The notes: generated from the letters alone by a model not told the origin. A stretch of 64,000 nucleotides of DNA from an uncultured delta proteobacterium (GCA_903875445.1 CAIQWD010000066.1:1-64000); one strand, 5' to 3'; counted from the stretch's first letter, positions 16,294 to 26,168 are shown. Program-made: numbers and translations.

Positions 16294-17625
16294 ATGGCAA
16301 AGAAAAAGATTTATCAGAATTTATATGCACAGGTGTTAACGGCAATTGCAATTGGTGTCGCACTCGGTTATTTCATGCCCCAGATCGGTGAGTCGATGAA
16401 GCCCTTGGGGGATGGTTTCATAAAACTGATTAAGATGGTAATCGCCCCGATCATCTTCTGCACCGTGGTTTCCGGCATAGCCGGGATGCAGGATATGAAA
16501 AAGGTGGGACGGGTCGGGGCAAAGGCTCTGCTCTATTTCGAGGTCGTCAGTACCATTGCTCTTGTTATCGGCCTTACAGTTGTTACGCTTATTCAACCGG
16601 GTGTCGGTTTCAACGCCGATGTCTCTCAGCTGGACACTAAGGCACTTGCCTCTTACACAACCGGAGCCAAATCGCTTTCCACCGCCGATTTTCTCATGAA
16701 TATCATCCCGACCAGTGTGGTCGATGCCTTCGCTAAGGGCGACATCCTCCAGGTCCTGTTCTTTGCCCTGCTTTTCGGCTTCGCCTTGTCGCTTTTCGGG
16801 GAAAAAGGAAAGGTTGTCAAAGATCTGATTGATCAGGTGTGCCATGTGATGTTCGGAGTTGTCGGTTTTATCATGAAACTTGCCCCGATAGGCGCGTTCG
16901 GGGCTATGGCCTTTACAATCGGTAAATTCGGTGTCGGCTCTCTCTCCAAACTCGGGATGCTGATGGGGAGTTTCTACCTGACATGCATCATCTTCGTTTT
17001 CGGCGTACTTGGACTCATCTGTAAAAGTACAGGCTTTAGTATTTTTAAGTTTATCGGCTACATCAAGGAAGAGCTGTTGATCGTTCTCGGTACTTCATCC
17101 TCTGAATCGGTTCTGCCGCGGATGATGGCCAAGATGGAGAATCTTGGGTGCACCAAATCGGTAGTCGGTCTGGTCATCCCTACCGGTTATTCCTTCAATC
17201 TTGACGGTACCTCGATTTACCTGACCATGGCAGCCGTATTTGTTGCCCAGGCAACCAATACCCATCTGACTCTTACCCAGACGCTGACTATCTTGACGGT
17301 GTTGATGCTGACCTCCAAAGGGGCGGCTGCCGTCACCGGCGGCGGATTCATAACACTTGCCGCAACCTTTGCCGCCATTCCGACGATCCCGGTGGCAGGA
17401 CTGGCGTTGATATTAGGTATCGACCGTTTCATGTCCGAGGCCAGGGCCTTGACCAACCTGGTAGGTAACGGCGTGGCCACCGTTGTGGTATCAAAATGGG
17501 AAGGAGAGCTTGATATGGCGAAGATGCAAAGAACACTTGCCGGCGAGACGGACTTTGAGGCAGATGAGCCTGAACTGAATATCGAAGGATTGATGCCGGT
17601 GCGGGAAACGGTACAATTAAAATAG
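16294..17625 (+). CDS. dctA: C4-dicarboxylate:cation symporter DctA
   Basis: A 443-residue DAACS/SLC1-type transporter in the inner membrane, co-linear with E. coli DctA over its whole length. Diagnostic parts are [20 protein letters not shown], the serine-rich re-entrant loop [12 protein letters not shown], the NMDGT-equivalent motif written here [12 protein letters not shown], and [19 protein letters not shown]. It imports succinate, fumarate or malate with H+ or Na+. The gene has its own long, repeat-bearing upstream region and a strong terminator, so it is monocistronic. No DctB/DctD pair is adjacent. Confidence 0.95.
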   Translation: MAKKKIYQNLYAQVLTAIAIGVALGYFMPQIGESMKPLGDGFIKLIKMVIAPIIFCTVVSGIAGMQDMKKVGRVGAKALLYFEVVSTIALVIGLTVVTLIQPGVGFNADVSQLDTKALASYTTGAKSLSTADFLMNIIPTSVVDAFAKGDILQVLFFALLFGFALSLFGEKGKVVKDLIDQVCHVMFGVVGFIMKLAPIGAFGAMAFTIGKFGVGSLSKLGMLMGSFYLTCIIFVFGVLGLICKSTGFSIFKFIGYIKEELLIVLGTSSSESVLPRMMAKMENLGCTKSVVGLVIPTGYSFNLDGTSIYLTMAAVFVAQATNTHLTLTQTLTILTVLMLTSKGAAAVTGGGFITLAATFAAIPTIPVAGLALILGIDRFMSEARALTNLVGNGVATVVVSKWEGELDMAKMQRTLAGETDFEADEPELNIEGLMPVRETVQLK

Positions 17626-17652
17626 TCCCGGATGATTTCCATCGCCTAACAC

Positions 17653-17691
17653 AAATGGGCAGATGATTCAGATCGAATCATCTGCCCATTT
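17653..17691. terminator. 17-bp perfect hairpin after dctA
   Basis: AAATGGGCAGATGATTC (17653-17669) is fully complementary to 17675-17691, with the loop AGATC. It lies between dctA and the convergent Api92-like gene, so it may serve both strands. Confidence 0.8.
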
Positions 17692-17722
17692 CTATTCCAG
17701 GAAAAAACGGGAAACTTCAGTT

Positions 17723-18346
17723 TTAATATCCAAAGGGAGGAAAAGGATAAAACTGTACTTCATTCCAGTCGCTTTCCGATGCGAGTCTATATTGTAACGT
17801 AAATACAACGGATGGAAAGATGTTGGCCAATTGCTGCAAAGCGATAATTGGCGGGGCGGCAACGGTTGCGAATTCGATAAAGGCGGTTGGCAGTTCAAAG
17901 GTGGATTCGGTCACTCCTTCTATATCATCGGATGTTCCCCAATGGTCAATACACCAGTCGAACTGAGAAAAAAAACCACTGTTTTCATAGTTGCAGGCGG
18001 CACGATCGAGATTATCAAGTAGCTGCTTTTGGGGGCTTGCAGTCAGCAGTCTTTCCCGAATTTCCCGTAGAGTTTCGACAATGAGGGAGTGCGGTTGTTT
18101 GCCGGTGTATGCAGGGGTGAAATAGAGCAAAAACCGAGATTTTACTTTTTCATCCAAAATGGGCACATCAATATTCAGTAGGGACAAGCGAATAACATCG
18201 TCATTTAAGGGGAGAATCAGAGTTTCGGGTAGAGCGACGATAGAGTTAAGCGAAAATCGGGGATGGCCGCTGCCGGTCGCAGCTTGAGACTTGAGAAAGG
18301 GAATAATGGTATGGGCGTTGGTTCTGAAAAATAATCTGTTGATCAT
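17723..18346 (-). CDS. hypothetical protein with Api92-like ferredoxin-fold C-terminus
   Basis: A 207-residue protein. The C-terminal half contains DWCIDHWGTSDDIEG, then an aromatic-rich strand ending in FATVAAPPIIALQQLANIFP and FTLQYRL. This pattern (W-C-x-x-x-W-G-T...PP...fP...Y) is that of the Api92/DUF1281 ferredoxin-like domain seen in phage and plasmid proteins. The N-terminal half is not recognised. Start: AAGGAG lies 6 nt before the ATG at 18346. Function unknown, and phage or plasmid ancestry is possible. Confidence 0.6.
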   Translation of the reverse strand: MINRLFFRTNAHTIIPFLKSQAATGSGHPRFSLNSIVALPETLILPLNDDVIRLSLLNIDVPILDEKVKSRFLLYFTPAYTGKQPHSLIVETLREIRERLLTASPQKQLLDNLDRAACNYENSGFFSQFDWCIDHWGTSDDIEGVTESTFELPTAFIEFATVAAPPIIALQQLANIFPSVVFTLQYRLASESDWNEVQFYPFPPFGY

Positions 18347-18384
18347 ATAAACGCTCCTTGTGAACATCAAGACTGCTGTTGTCT

Positions 18385-19134
18385 TTACGTATCCATATTT
18401 TCAATTTGCTCTTCCTTTTCGATTTTCATCTTTGCCAGCATCTTACCGATGACGATAACACCAAGAGCGCCGACTATTTCCACAGCATACACAAGGAATT
18501 GTGCCGGTTCCTTCATATCTAACGCCAGCAAACTCGAAGGAAGGAGTTTGGCCACGAACGGGTCGGTGATCATCATTTCGCCGCCTACCTTACCGAGAAT
18601 GGCTGCGCCGCCGACGACGATTATCGGGTATTTGTCCATAAGCATCGACAACAGATTACTGGTAAAGACCACCAGCGGGATGCTGATTCCAAGGCCTAAA
18701 AGCAGCAGAAACATATTGCCATGAGAGGCTGCGGCCACAGCGAGCATGTTGTCAAGCGACATGGTCAAGTCGGCGATGAGGATAAGTTTCAATGCCTGCC
18801 ACATGGATGCCGTTTCACCGCGTAACTCCTCATCGCTGCCTTCGAAGAGTTTTACGGCGATCCACAATATCAATACGCCGCCAACCAATTTCACATAACT
18901 GATCTCAAGTAATTGGGCAATGAAGAAGGTCAGGATGATCCTGATGACTACCGCCAAACCTGCACCAAGCCAAATACACCGGTTCTTTTGCGCTGCCGGC
19001 AGGTTACGAGCCGCCATAGCGATAAGGACAGCATTATCCCCGGAAAGAACGATGTCGATGAACATGATACTTCCGATGCTGGCAAGAAAGTTGAGATCAA
19101 AATGAATTGTACCAAACATGCCCAAATCAATCAT
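18385..19134 (-). CDS. TerC/YjbE-family integral membrane protein
   Basis: A 249-residue TerC-type protein with seven to eight transmembrane helices. The paired acidic motifs of the family are clear: DIVLSGDNAVLIAMA near the start and LTMSLDNMLAVAAA near the middle. TerC-like proteins are implicated in metal (Mn2+) efflux and in metalation of exported proteins. Start: AGAGG precedes the ATG at 19134. In-frame residues upstream (to 19185) look non-coding. It ends about 40 nt before the Api92-like gene on the same strand. Confidence 0.85.
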   Translation of the reverse strand: MIDLGMFGTIHFDLNFLASIGSIMFIDIVLSGDNAVLIAMAARNLPAAQKNRCIWLGAGLAVVIRIILTFFIAQLLEISYVKLVGGVLILWIAVKLFEGSDEELRGETASMWQALKLILIADLTMSLDNMLAVAAASHGNMFLLLLGLGISIPLVVFTSNLLSMLMDKYPIIVVGGAAILGKVGGEMMITDPFVAKLLPSSLLALDMKEPAQFLVYAVEIVGALGVIVIGKMLAKMKIEKEEQIENMDT

Positions 19135-19750
19135 TAAATCACGCCTCTTCTGTAATTGGGGGAGCATTGAAAAATACTTTGTCAAGGTTGGTGATTCGCA
19201 AGCTTTTCATGTCGAGAATCTTGCAAAAGGGGACATTTTGTCTGCCTTAACTTATCAGAATTTCGAATCGTTATCCAGCTTTCATTGGGGAAATATTGGC
19301 AGCGAGAAAATTGTTTTTTGAAACCATTCCAGGTGAGCATCGCCTCCTTCTTTCCGGCGTTTTGAACAGCTAAGAGTCTCTGTTATCATAAAAATAATTC
19401 AGTAAAAAAACGTTGACAAAGATATGTTTGCATGTAATTTTGCATAGCATAATAGGGTTTGGTATGGGAAATCGCATTGAAGTGACGGGAGGAGTCGAAA
19501 AGAGCAACTGTGTTCGGTCTTCCTGAGTAACGAAGATTCGAGTTGTCGGTTTATAGACAGGTTTTGGGGGGAATCGGTTGTGAAAAACATGTTTTTCTGT
19601 ATAAGTAACAGGAGGCTAGATATATAGAGGATATTCAACAATTCAATCACAATTCAATCACATTTCAACCTTGTGGCACAGGGAGGATGTCAACAGGGGG
19701 AATCCGGTAGCGGGAGTTGGTCAGTAAACAACATCAAAGGAGGTTGTATA
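19135..19750. other. intergenic region between terC-like gene and TRAP operon
   Basis: 616 nt, AT-rich, without a credible coding frame. It contains the promoter candidate listed next, and otherwise I see nothing. Confidence 0.4.
19413..19440 (+). promoter_or_regulatory. candidate sigma70 promoter of the TRAP operon
   Basis: TTGACA at 19413-19418 and TAATTT at 19435-19440 are separated by 16 nt. The leader to dctP would be about 300 nt. Confidence 0.4.
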
Positions 19751-20773
19751 ATGAAAAAAATTCTGTATTCCGGCACGTTGATTATAGCTATTTGTTCACT
19801 TCTTATCGCTTCCCCACCACTTTCTTCGGCAGCAAACGTCAGCATGAAATACGCGAACTTCTTCCCGCCAACCCATAGCCAAAGTAAGCTTGCCGAGGCA
19901 TGGTGCAAGGCGGTTGAGGAAAAGACGGAAGGAAGAGTAAAGATAGAATATTATCCAGGTGGTAGTCTGCTCAAAGGAAAACAGATTTATGACGGTCTGG
20001 CTGACGGCATTGCTGATATCGGCTTTTCTGTTGCAGCCTATACCGCTGGCCGTTTTCCAACGGTTTCCGCCTTCGATCTACCTTTTGGTTATCCATCCGG
20101 CATGGTTGCAACCAAGGTTGTCAATGATGTTTATGACACCCTCAAAGCCAATGATTTCAAGGATACCAAACTCATGTATCTGCATGCTCACGGTCCTGGG
20201 TTGATAAGTACCAAGGACAAAGAGGTTAGAAAACTTGAGGACTTGAAAGGTCTGCGGATCCGCTCTACCGGCATGAGCGCTGAGATGGTGAAGGCCCTGG
20301 GTGCCACTCCCTCGGCAATGGAAATGAGTGACGCTTATGAGAGTCTGGAGAAAGGCGTGGTGGATGGCAGTGCCCATCCGGTTGAGGCAAGCCTTGGATG
20401 GAAACTCGGCGAGGTAACCAAGTATTTGATTCATAGTTATTCATGCGCCTATACCACCACTTTTTTTGTCGCCATGAACAAAGATAAATGGGCGGCTCTT
20501 GACCCCAAAGACCAACAGGCCATTGAAACGATTAATAAGGAATGGATTGTCAAACACGGTCAGGCCTGGGACGATAGCGACAAAGCAGCAACAGACGCAT
20601 TTCTCAACAAGGCAGGAAACACCATTATTGAACTTGATCCTGCCGAGGCAGAACGTTGGGCAGCAGCGGTTGCCCCGTTGATCAACGACTTTGCGACCGG
20701 TTTGAACAAGAAAAATGTCGACGGCGCCAAAGTCATTGCTGCCATTCGGGAGTCGTTGAAAGCTAATAGATAG
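19751..20773 (+). CDS. dctP: TRAP transporter solute-binding protein DctP
   Basis: A 340-residue periplasmic binding protein. Residues 1-27 are a Sec signal peptide (hydrophobic core then ASPPLSSAA). The mature protein has the DctP pattern: KYANFFPPTHSQSKLAEAWC, GSLLKGKQIYDGLADGIADIG and LRIRSTGMSAEMVKALG, in which the Arg is the usual carboxylate clamp. It presents organic acids to the DctQM permease, but the substrate is not predictable from sequence alone. Start: AAAGGAGG precedes the ATG at 19751, and an upstream frame is untranslated leader. Confidence 0.92.
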   Translation: MKKILYSGTLIIAICSLLIASPPLSSAANVSMKYANFFPPTHSQSKLAEAWCKAVEEKTEGRVKIEYYPGGSLLKGKQIYDGLADGIADIGFSVAAYTAGRFPTVSAFDLPFGYPSGMVATKVVNDVYDTLKANDFKDTKLMYLHAHGPGLISTKDKEVRKLEDLKGLRIRSTGMSAEMVKALGATPSAMEMSDAYESLEKGVVDGSAHPVEASLGWKLGEVTKYLIHSYSCAYTTTFFVAMNKDKWAALDPKDQQAIETINKEWIVKHGQAWDDSDKAATDAFLNKAGNTIIELDPAEAERWAAAVAPLINDFATGLNKKNVDGAKVIAAIRESLKANR

Positions 20774-20867
20774 GAGACTGGCATACACATAGGTGAAACA
20801 GCCGGCGAGATCGCTGTCGCCGGCTTCTCAGCAACGATGACTTTTCCTTGTGGAGATGCAAGTACTA

Positions 20868-21353
20868 ATGGAATCATTGGAAAAAACACTACTCTTTCTT
20901 TCGGATAAGTTGAAAATGGTCGGTGCCCTGTGTCTCTTTGGCATGGCTATTCTTACGGGTGTTGATGTTATCGGACGGTTGTTTAAATATCCAATTTTTG
21001 GGGCGATTGAACTCGTCAGTTTCATGGGTGTATTGGCTGTTGCCATGGCCCTGCCGGTTACTCAAATAACAAAAGGGCATATTGGTGTTGAGCTTCTTGT
21101 CGACAGGTTGCCGAGAAGGGGGCGATTGTTTGTCGAGCTGTGCACCGAGACGGCCAGCCTTGCCCTGTTTATCATTGTTTGTTGGCGTATGTTTCTGTTC
21201 AGCATGAAGCTCAAGGCATCGGGTGAGGTGTCAATGAATTTGCATCTTCCGGAATATGCAATTGTCTTCATTTTGGCATGCTGTTGTGTGGTGCTCTGTT
21301 TGGCCATCGTGTCATCCATATCAAAAACCTTTACCCAATTGATAAAAAAATGA
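20868..21353 (+). CDS. dctQ: TRAP transporter small permease DctQ
   Basis: A protein of about 161 residues with four transmembrane helices. It shows the DctQ features ILTGVDVIGRLFKYPIFGAIE and a central MALPVTQITKGHIGVELLVD. It is the small membrane subunit that links DctP to DctM. Start choice is uncertain: ATGs at 20856 and 20868 are in frame and a GGAG lies 12 nt before the second, which begins MESLEKTLLFLSDKLK as homologues do. The stop overlaps the dctM start (ATGA). Confidence 0.88.
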   Translation: MESLEKTLLFLSDKLKMVGALCLFGMAILTGVDVIGRLFKYPIFGAIELVSFMGVLAVAMALPVTQITKGHIGVELLVDRLPRRGRLFVELCTETASLALFIIVCWRMFLFSMKLKASGEVSMNLHLPEYAIVFILACCCVVLCLAIVSSISKTFTQLIKK

Positions 21354-22666
21354 GTCCCACAACACTAGGCATTATTGGAATTATCTTAATGGTCGCAGTG
21401 TTCATGACGAAGATGCCGGTGGCCTACGTCATGGCAATGGTCGGTTTTGTCGGTTTCGCCGCCCTAACTTCACTGCAAGGGGGCCTGAATCTGCTTGCCA
21501 AAGATTTATATGATGTCTTTTCGTCATACAGTCTGACAACAATTCCGCTCTTCATTCTCATGGGCCAGCTGGCCTTCAACGCTGGTATCAGCACTAAACT
21601 GTATGCTTCGGCATATAAATTTCTCGGGAATACTCGAGGTGGTCTGGCAATTGCCACGGTTTCTGCCTGCACCGCATTTGGCGCAGTGTGCGGGTCGAGT
21701 GCTGCAACCGCTGCAACCATGGCTACCGTAGGTCTCCCGGAAATGCGCAAATTTGGTTATAGCGACGCCCTCGCTGCCGGTTCGGTAGCCGCTGGTGGTG
21801 GTCTAGGCATGATCATGCCGCCGAGCGTGGTGCTCATTATTTACGGGATCTTGACCGAACAGTCCATTGGGAAGCTGTTTGTTGCCGGGATCATCCCGGC
21901 CATCGTTGTGACGATTTTATTCAATATAACCATCTATATTTGGTGTATGCTGCGACCGCAGGACGGCCCTCCGGGTGAGAGTTTTTCCTGGAAGGAAAAG
22001 ATAAAATCCTTGTCAGGCATGGGGGAAACCCTCCTGGTTTTCTTCTTCAGTCTTGGCGGTTTATTCTATGGTCTCTTTACCGCCACGGAGGCCGCCGGAA
22101 TCGGGGTACTCGGGGTGTTGCTGGTAGCGGTAATTAGTCGGCAGTTGAGCTGGGACTCCTTTGTCGATGCACTCTATGAAACATTAAAATCCTCATGCAT
22201 GATCATGATGCTGGTGGCTGGTGCCACGGTTTTCGGCAAGTTTCTTGCCGTTACCCGCATTCCCTACGATTTGGCGAGTTATATCGGCACCTTTAATATG
22301 TCGCCGTATATGGTTCTCAGTCTGGTTATTTTAGTGTATTTCATCGGTGGCTGTTTCATGGATTCCTTGGCCTTGGTCATGTTGACCGTGCCGGTGTTTT
22401 ATCCGCTGATTACCAGTCTCGGTTTTGATCCCATCTGGTTCGGGATCATGATCGTCATGGTGACCGAGATGGGGGTTATCACCCCTCCGGTAGGATTGAA
22501 CGTGTATGTGGTCTACGGTGTGGCCAGGGGACTGGCCGGCGGCGCAATGGCTCTGGAAACGATCTTTAAAGGAATTGCACCCTTCATGATCGCAGTACTG
22601 GTCGGGATTATTATGTTCTCGATCTGGCCTTGGTTCATTTTAGTTTTGCCAAAAATGATGTATTGA
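21350..22666 (+). CDS. dctM: TRAP transporter large permease DctM
   Basis: A 438-residue DctM with about twelve membrane segments. Family hallmarks are IPLFILMGQLAFNAGIS, CTAFGAVCGSSAATAATMA, GGGLGMIMPPSVVLIIYG and VTEMGVITPPVGLNVYV. It is the Na+-coupled channel subunit of the TRAP transporter. Its ATG overlaps the dctQ TGA (ATGA), so the longer frame from 21278 is not used. The operon is closed by a 12-bp hairpin. Confidence 0.93.
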   Translation: MSPTTLGIIGIILMVAVFMTKMPVAYVMAMVGFVGFAALTSLQGGLNLLAKDLYDVFSSYSLTTIPLFILMGQLAFNAGISTKLYASAYKFLGNTRGGLAIATVSACTAFGAVCGSSAATAATMATVGLPEMRKFGYSDALAAGSVAAGGGLGMIMPPSVVLIIYGILTEQSIGKLFVAGIIPAIVVTILFNITIYIWCMLRPQDGPPGESFSWKEKIKSLSGMGETLLVFFFSLGGLFYGLFTATEAAGIGVLGVLLVAVISRQLSWDSFVDALYETLKSSCMIMMLVAGATVFGKFLAVTRIPYDLASYIGTFNMSPYMVLSLVILVYFIGGCFMDSLALVMLTVPVFYPLITSLGFDPIWFGIMIVMVTEMGVITPPVGLNVYVVYGVARGLAGGAMALETIFKGIAPFMIAVLVGIIMFSIWPWFILVLPKMMY

Positions 22667-22670
22667 GCAC

Positions 22671-22714
22671 AATACGGCAGCGGTGGTTAGGCTGTTTGCC
22701 AACGCTGCCGTATT
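22671..22714 (+). terminator. terminator of the TRAP operon
   Basis: AATACGGCAGCG (22671-22682) is perfectly complementary to 22703-22714, with a secondary inner stem in the 20-nt loop. Confidence 0.75.
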
Positions 22715-22779
22715 CTTGCAAATATCAGAGAACCATTGCAGCCATTGCGGTTCCTGGAACTCATTATAGGAGATAATGG

Positions 22780-23298
22780 ATGTTAAAACCTATTCAGTCC
22801 ATTCTGTTTGCCACCGATTTGACCTCGAATTGCCAGCAGGCTCTCGATTTCACTCACGTCATGGCCACTCGATTCCAGGCCAATATTTATCTCTTGCACG
22901 TCATAGAACACTTGCCGGGCAATGTCGATGAGCGGCTCAAAGACCTGCTTGGCAGGCACAAATGGGAAGATCTGGTCAATGCCCAACAGGCTAATGTGCA
23001 CCGGTCATTAACCGGAAAAACCTCAGTAAACAAAATGGTGCGAAACGAAATTCAGAATTTTTGCAAGTTGGTAGGAATTGATGATGCAAATTTCGAATGC
23101 AAATCGCGTGAGATTCTTATCAGTCAGGGTGATGTGGCTGAGAACATCATTAACCATGCTCAGGCAAATAACTGTGATTTGATTGTAATGGGAGCGAAAA
23201 GCGGGATTTTCTCAAAAACATCGGTAGGTTCAATCATCAAATCGGTATTGAGCGACACGAAGATTCCGGTCACTATCGTTCCCAAAACAGAATCCTAG
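22780..23298 (+). CDS. universal stress protein (UspA family)
   Basis: A 172-residue UspA-fold protein. It begins with ILFATDLTSNCQQALDF and ends with the nucleotide-loop region LIVMGAKSGIFSKTSVGSI, close to the ATP-binding pattern G-2x-G-9x-G-S/T. Length is slightly above the usual 140-160. Such proteins bind ATP or act as stress regulators in the cytoplasm, and UspA genes are often paired with TRAP or antiporter genes. Start: AGGAGA before the ATG. It lies after the TRAP terminator and 54 nt upstream of the antiporter gene. Confidence 0.9.
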   Translation: MLKPIQSILFATDLTSNCQQALDFTHVMATRFQANIYLLHVIEHLPGNVDERLKDLLGRHKWEDLVNAQQANVHRSLTGKTSVNKMVRNEIQNFCKLVGIDDANFECKSREILISQGDVAENIINHAQANNCDLIVMGAKSGIFSKTSVGSIIKSVLSDTKIPVTIVPKTES

Positions 23299-23352
23299 CA
23301 GAAAGGGTTTCATAATTCAGCGGACACCCCACCCCACCTGCTATGGAGGAAT

Positions 23353-24801
23353 ATGAAGAGTCTATTCTGTATTTCACGAAATCGTATGGCGTGGGTGATG
23401 ACGATTTCCCTGCTGGTCCTGGCACCGGTTTGTGCCTTTGCGTTGGGAAACGGTAATGCAGTTGATCCCAATGTGCCGACCCTGTTCGGCATACGAGTTG
23501 AATTCATCCTCTTTGCCCTGGTTCTCCTGGGTGTCGCCCTGTTTCATAACAATACTTTTTATGTGGCCGTAACTGGCCTGATAGCCATCACCCTGTTCAA
23601 ATTGTTCTTTGACAGCGATTTCCATCTAACTGAGCATCTCTTCGGCCAGACTCCGATCCTCGATCAACTCATGGACAAGAATATGCGCCAGGGAGAATGG
23701 CCGGTTATTCTCAATCTCCTCGGTCTCCTCCTTGGATTTGGAATTCTTGCCAAGGTTTTTGAAGAGTGTGGTGTTCCCGAAATCCTACCCAAATATCTGC
23801 CGTCAGGCTGGATGGGACCGGCAATTCTTCTGGTTTTCGTTGCCATAATTTCCTCGTTCCTCGACAACATTGCCGCCGCCCTCATCGGTGGAACTATCGC
23901 CATGGTAGTTTTCAAAGGAAAGGTCCATGTCGGATTCATCGCCGGTATCGTCGCCGCCTCCAATGCTGGCGGTTCGGGTTCGGTGGTTGGCGATACGACA
24001 ACGACGATGATGTGGATCGACGGGGTCAGCCCCCTTAAGGTCTTCCATGGTTTTATCGCCGCCGGTGCGGCTCTTGCCGTCATAGCCTTTTTTGCCGGTC
24101 ATCAGCAGCATAAGCTTCAGCCGGTGATTGTTGCCGATACCAGTATGGTTAAAGTCGATTATCAAAAGATCCTTATCGTTATTCTGATTCTTGTTGGGGC
24201 AATCATTACCAACTACACCCTTGATATGCCTGCCCTCGGTGTCTGGGGCGCCATTCTTCTCGGTACTCTGCTTCGACCGATCCCTTGGAAAGAGGTTCCG
24301 GCGGCGGTCATGGGCGCCATCTTTTTGTTGAGTCTCGTCATGTGCGCCTCCATGATGCCGGTCGATACCCTGCCGGATGCCTCGTGGATGACCGCCTTTG
24401 TTCTTGGTTTTGTCTCAGCGGTGTTCGACAACATTCCCCTGACCAAACTCTGCCTCGTTCAGGGGCACTACGATTGGGGTATGTTGGCTTACAGCGTCGG
24501 TTTCGGCGGTTCGATGATCTGGTTCGGCTCGTCCGCCGGCGTCGCCATCACCAATAAATTTCCTGAATCCCGGGATGTTCTCCTGTGGCTGCGCAAGGGC
24601 TGGCATGTGACGCTTGCCTATGTAGTCGGTTTCTTTATCTTGCTTCTTGTCTGGGGCTGGCATCCGAGCGAGAACAGGCTGCACAAGGAACCGGCGGCAA
24701 ACTGCACTGTCGAAAACTGCAAGGCGAGAAAGGTCGCTCTCGCCACCGGGAATGGTAAGGCCCATTCCGGGGCAGAAAAGAATACTCTCCAAAAGAACTA
24801 A
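23353..24801 (+). CDS. NhaD/ArsB-superfamily cation antiporter or anion transporter
   Basis: A 482-residue polytopic protein of the ion-transporter superfamily. It starts with a signal-like helix (MTISLLVLAPVCAFALG). Motifs include SSFLDNIAAALIGGTIAM and, in the inverted second half, SAVFDNIPLTKLCL. The duplicated FxDNI signature marks the re-entrant loops of NhaD and related carriers. Na+/H+ antiport is the most likely role, with citrate or arsenite-type anion transport as alternatives. The last 45 residues are a polar Cys-containing tail (CTVENCKARK) not typical of NhaD. Start: GGAGGA before the ATG. Confidence 0.85.
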   Translation: MKSLFCISRNRMAWVMTISLLVLAPVCAFALGNGNAVDPNVPTLFGIRVEFILFALVLLGVALFHNNTFYVAVTGLIAITLFKLFFDSDFHLTEHLFGQTPILDQLMDKNMRQGEWPVILNLLGLLLGFGILAKVFEECGVPEILPKYLPSGWMGPAILLVFVAIISSFLDNIAAALIGGTIAMVVFKGKVHVGFIAGIVAASNAGGSGSVVGDTTTTMMWIDGVSPLKVFHGFIAAGAALAVIAFFAGHQQHKLQPVIVADTSMVKVDYQKILIVILILVGAIITNYTLDMPALGVWGAILLGTLLRPIPWKEVPAAVMGAIFLLSLVMCASMMPVDTLPDASWMTAFVLGFVSAVFDNIPLTKLCLVQGHYDWGMLAYSVGFGGSMIWFGSSAGVAITNKFPESRDVLLWLRKGWHVTLAYVVGFFILLLVWGWHPSENRLHKEPAANCTVENCKARKVALATGNGKAHSGAEKNTLQKN

Positions 24802-24858
24802 AAATATGTCTGGCAGAATGCGGGTAACCGCTGACGCTTGCCACAGAAGGAAAGACTC

Positions 24859-25287
24859 ATGAAAATTGCGGCAACGGGGAGTTTGGTTAAGATACACTAT
24901 CGCATTAGTCTTGAAGACGGCAGCAAGGTCGAGCAGGAAAAGACCGGCAGGCCATTATCCTTCAAAATTGGTTCGGGTAAGGTATTTGCAAAGCTTGAAG
25001 AAGGCGTCATCGGGATGCAGGCGAACGAGAAACGACGAATCCCTGTTGCTGCCCAAGACGCCTACGGCAAGTACAAAAAAGAACTGGTGTTACGGCTTGA
25101 CAGGAAGGTTTTCCCCGAAGATATCAAACTCATCCCTGGACGCACCGTGCAGTATCAAAACCGCGATGGAGAGCGGGTTAATTTCATAGTCAACGATGTG
25201 ACCGACAAGACTGTTACCGTTGACGGCAACCATCCTTTGGCCGGTCTCGACTTGGTTTATGAAGTTCTGTTGCTAGAGATAAAGTAA
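24859..25287 (+). CDS. FKBP-type peptidyl-prolyl isomerase, SlyD-like
   Basis: A 142-residue SlyD-type FKBP. It has the N-terminal strand VKIHYRISLEDGSKVEQ, an inserted flap domain in the middle (PEDIKLIPGRTVQYQNRDGE) and the C-terminal NHPLAGLDLVYEVLLLEI. The histidine-rich metal-binding tail of E. coli SlyD is absent. It catalyses proline isomerisation and acts as a chaperone in the cytoplasm. Start: GAAGGAAAG lies before the ATG at 24859. A bidirectional terminator follows. Confidence 0.9.
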   Translation: MKIAATGSLVKIHYRISLEDGSKVEQEKTGRPLSFKIGSGKVFAKLEEGVIGMQANEKRRIPVAAQDAYGKYKKELVLRLDRKVFPEDIKLIPGRTVQYQNRDGERVNFIVNDVTDKTVTVDGNHPLAGLDLVYEVLLLEIK

Positions 25288-25296
25288 AAAAAAAGA

Positions 25297-25333
25297 AAAA
25301 GCCCTGCCGGCTGAAGCATCCGGCAGGGCTTTT
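25297..25333. terminator. bidirectional terminator between FKBP gene and the molybdoenzyme operon
   Basis: A 14-bp perfect stem (25297-25310 with 25320-25333) with a 9-nt loop is flanked by A and T runs on both sides. It can stop transcription from either side. Confidence 0.9.
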
Positions 25334-25340
25334 AGTCGCG

Positions 25341-26168
25341 CTAATCGGCCAAAGCCATGGGAATATCGCCAAGGCCACGGTCGATATCGGTGGTAATGCC
25401 GGGAATGACCTTGCTGAATCCGTCTTTCTCGATAGTCAAGGTATAGGTCCGGTTGTCCTTCAGGCCTTTCAGCCAAAAGTCACCGAAATTATTGGTTTTA
25501 TCAGAAAAGATCTCTCCCGAATCGGAATCTTGCAAGGTGCAGCTGGCGCCGATGATGACTTCCTTCAGGGTCGGTTCGTACAGGGTTCCGGCCACAAACT
25601 TCTTCGGCAACCCCTGGTAATAGATGCGCGACTTGGTGCCGATCTCCGGTTTGAAGGGCTCCGCCTGGGCGATGAAATCGGCGAAGTCGGCTTCCTCCCC
25701 GAAACGCAGCGCTTCGGTGGGGCACTGGTCGACGCACCTGGGCACGGTCCACTCTTCCGGATCGCTGTCCAGCAGGTGGCTGCAACCGGTGCATTTCTGG
25801 GCGATGTTCAGTTGTTCGTTGAGGAAAATGGCATTATGCGGACAGGTATCGACACAGAGCTTGCAACCGCTGCACTTTTCCGGATCGATGATCACCAGGC
25901 CGTCGGCGCGCTTGTAGATGGCCTCGGCCTTACAGTCGGCGATACACGGGGCATCGTCGCAGTGATGACACATTTGCGGCACGTAACTTACCCTCACATG
26001 GGGTACATGACCGCGCACCTTCTCGGTCAGACCGAGCCAAAACTGGCCGGTGTCCGGCTGGGGTTTTGCATAGGGTGTCCAGTCGTTGCCGACATGTTCG
26101 TCCTTGCAGGCAATCTGGCAGCAGTAGCAGCCGTTGCAGACCGACAGATCTACGATAAATACCTTCAT
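25341..26168 (-). CDS. iron-sulfur beta subunit of a transhydroxylase-like molybdenum oxidoreductase
   Basis: A 275-residue protein. Residues 1-150 are a four-cluster ferredoxin of DmsB/PsrB type. Cysteine sets are at C11/14/17/21, C67/70/75/79, C99/102/105/109 and C126/129/145/149. Residues from about 195 form a beta-sandwich domain (LQDSDSGEIFSDKTNNFGDF...TYTLTIEKDGF) of the transthyretin-like type. This architecture and length equal those of the small subunit of pyrogallol-phloroglucinol transhydroxylase of Pelobacter acidigallici. That enzyme carries three clusters as I recall, whereas all four Cys sets are complete here. No signal peptide. The start codon overlaps the alpha-subunit stop (ATGA), preceded by GGAGG. 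Confidence 0.88.
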   Translation of the reverse strand: MKVFIVDLSVCNGCYCCQIACKDEHVGNDWTPYAKPQPDTGQFWLGLTEKVRGHVPHVRVSYVPQMCHHCDDAPCIADCKAEAIYKRADGLVIIDPEKCSGCKLCVDTCPHNAIFLNEQLNIAQKCTGCSHLLDSDPEEWTVPRCVDQCPTEALRFGEEADFADFIAQAEPFKPEIGTKSRIYYQGLPKKFVAGTLYEPTLKEVIIGASCTLQDSDSGEIFSDKTNNFGDFWLKGLKDNRTYTLTIEKDGFSKVIPGITTDIDRGLGDIPMALAD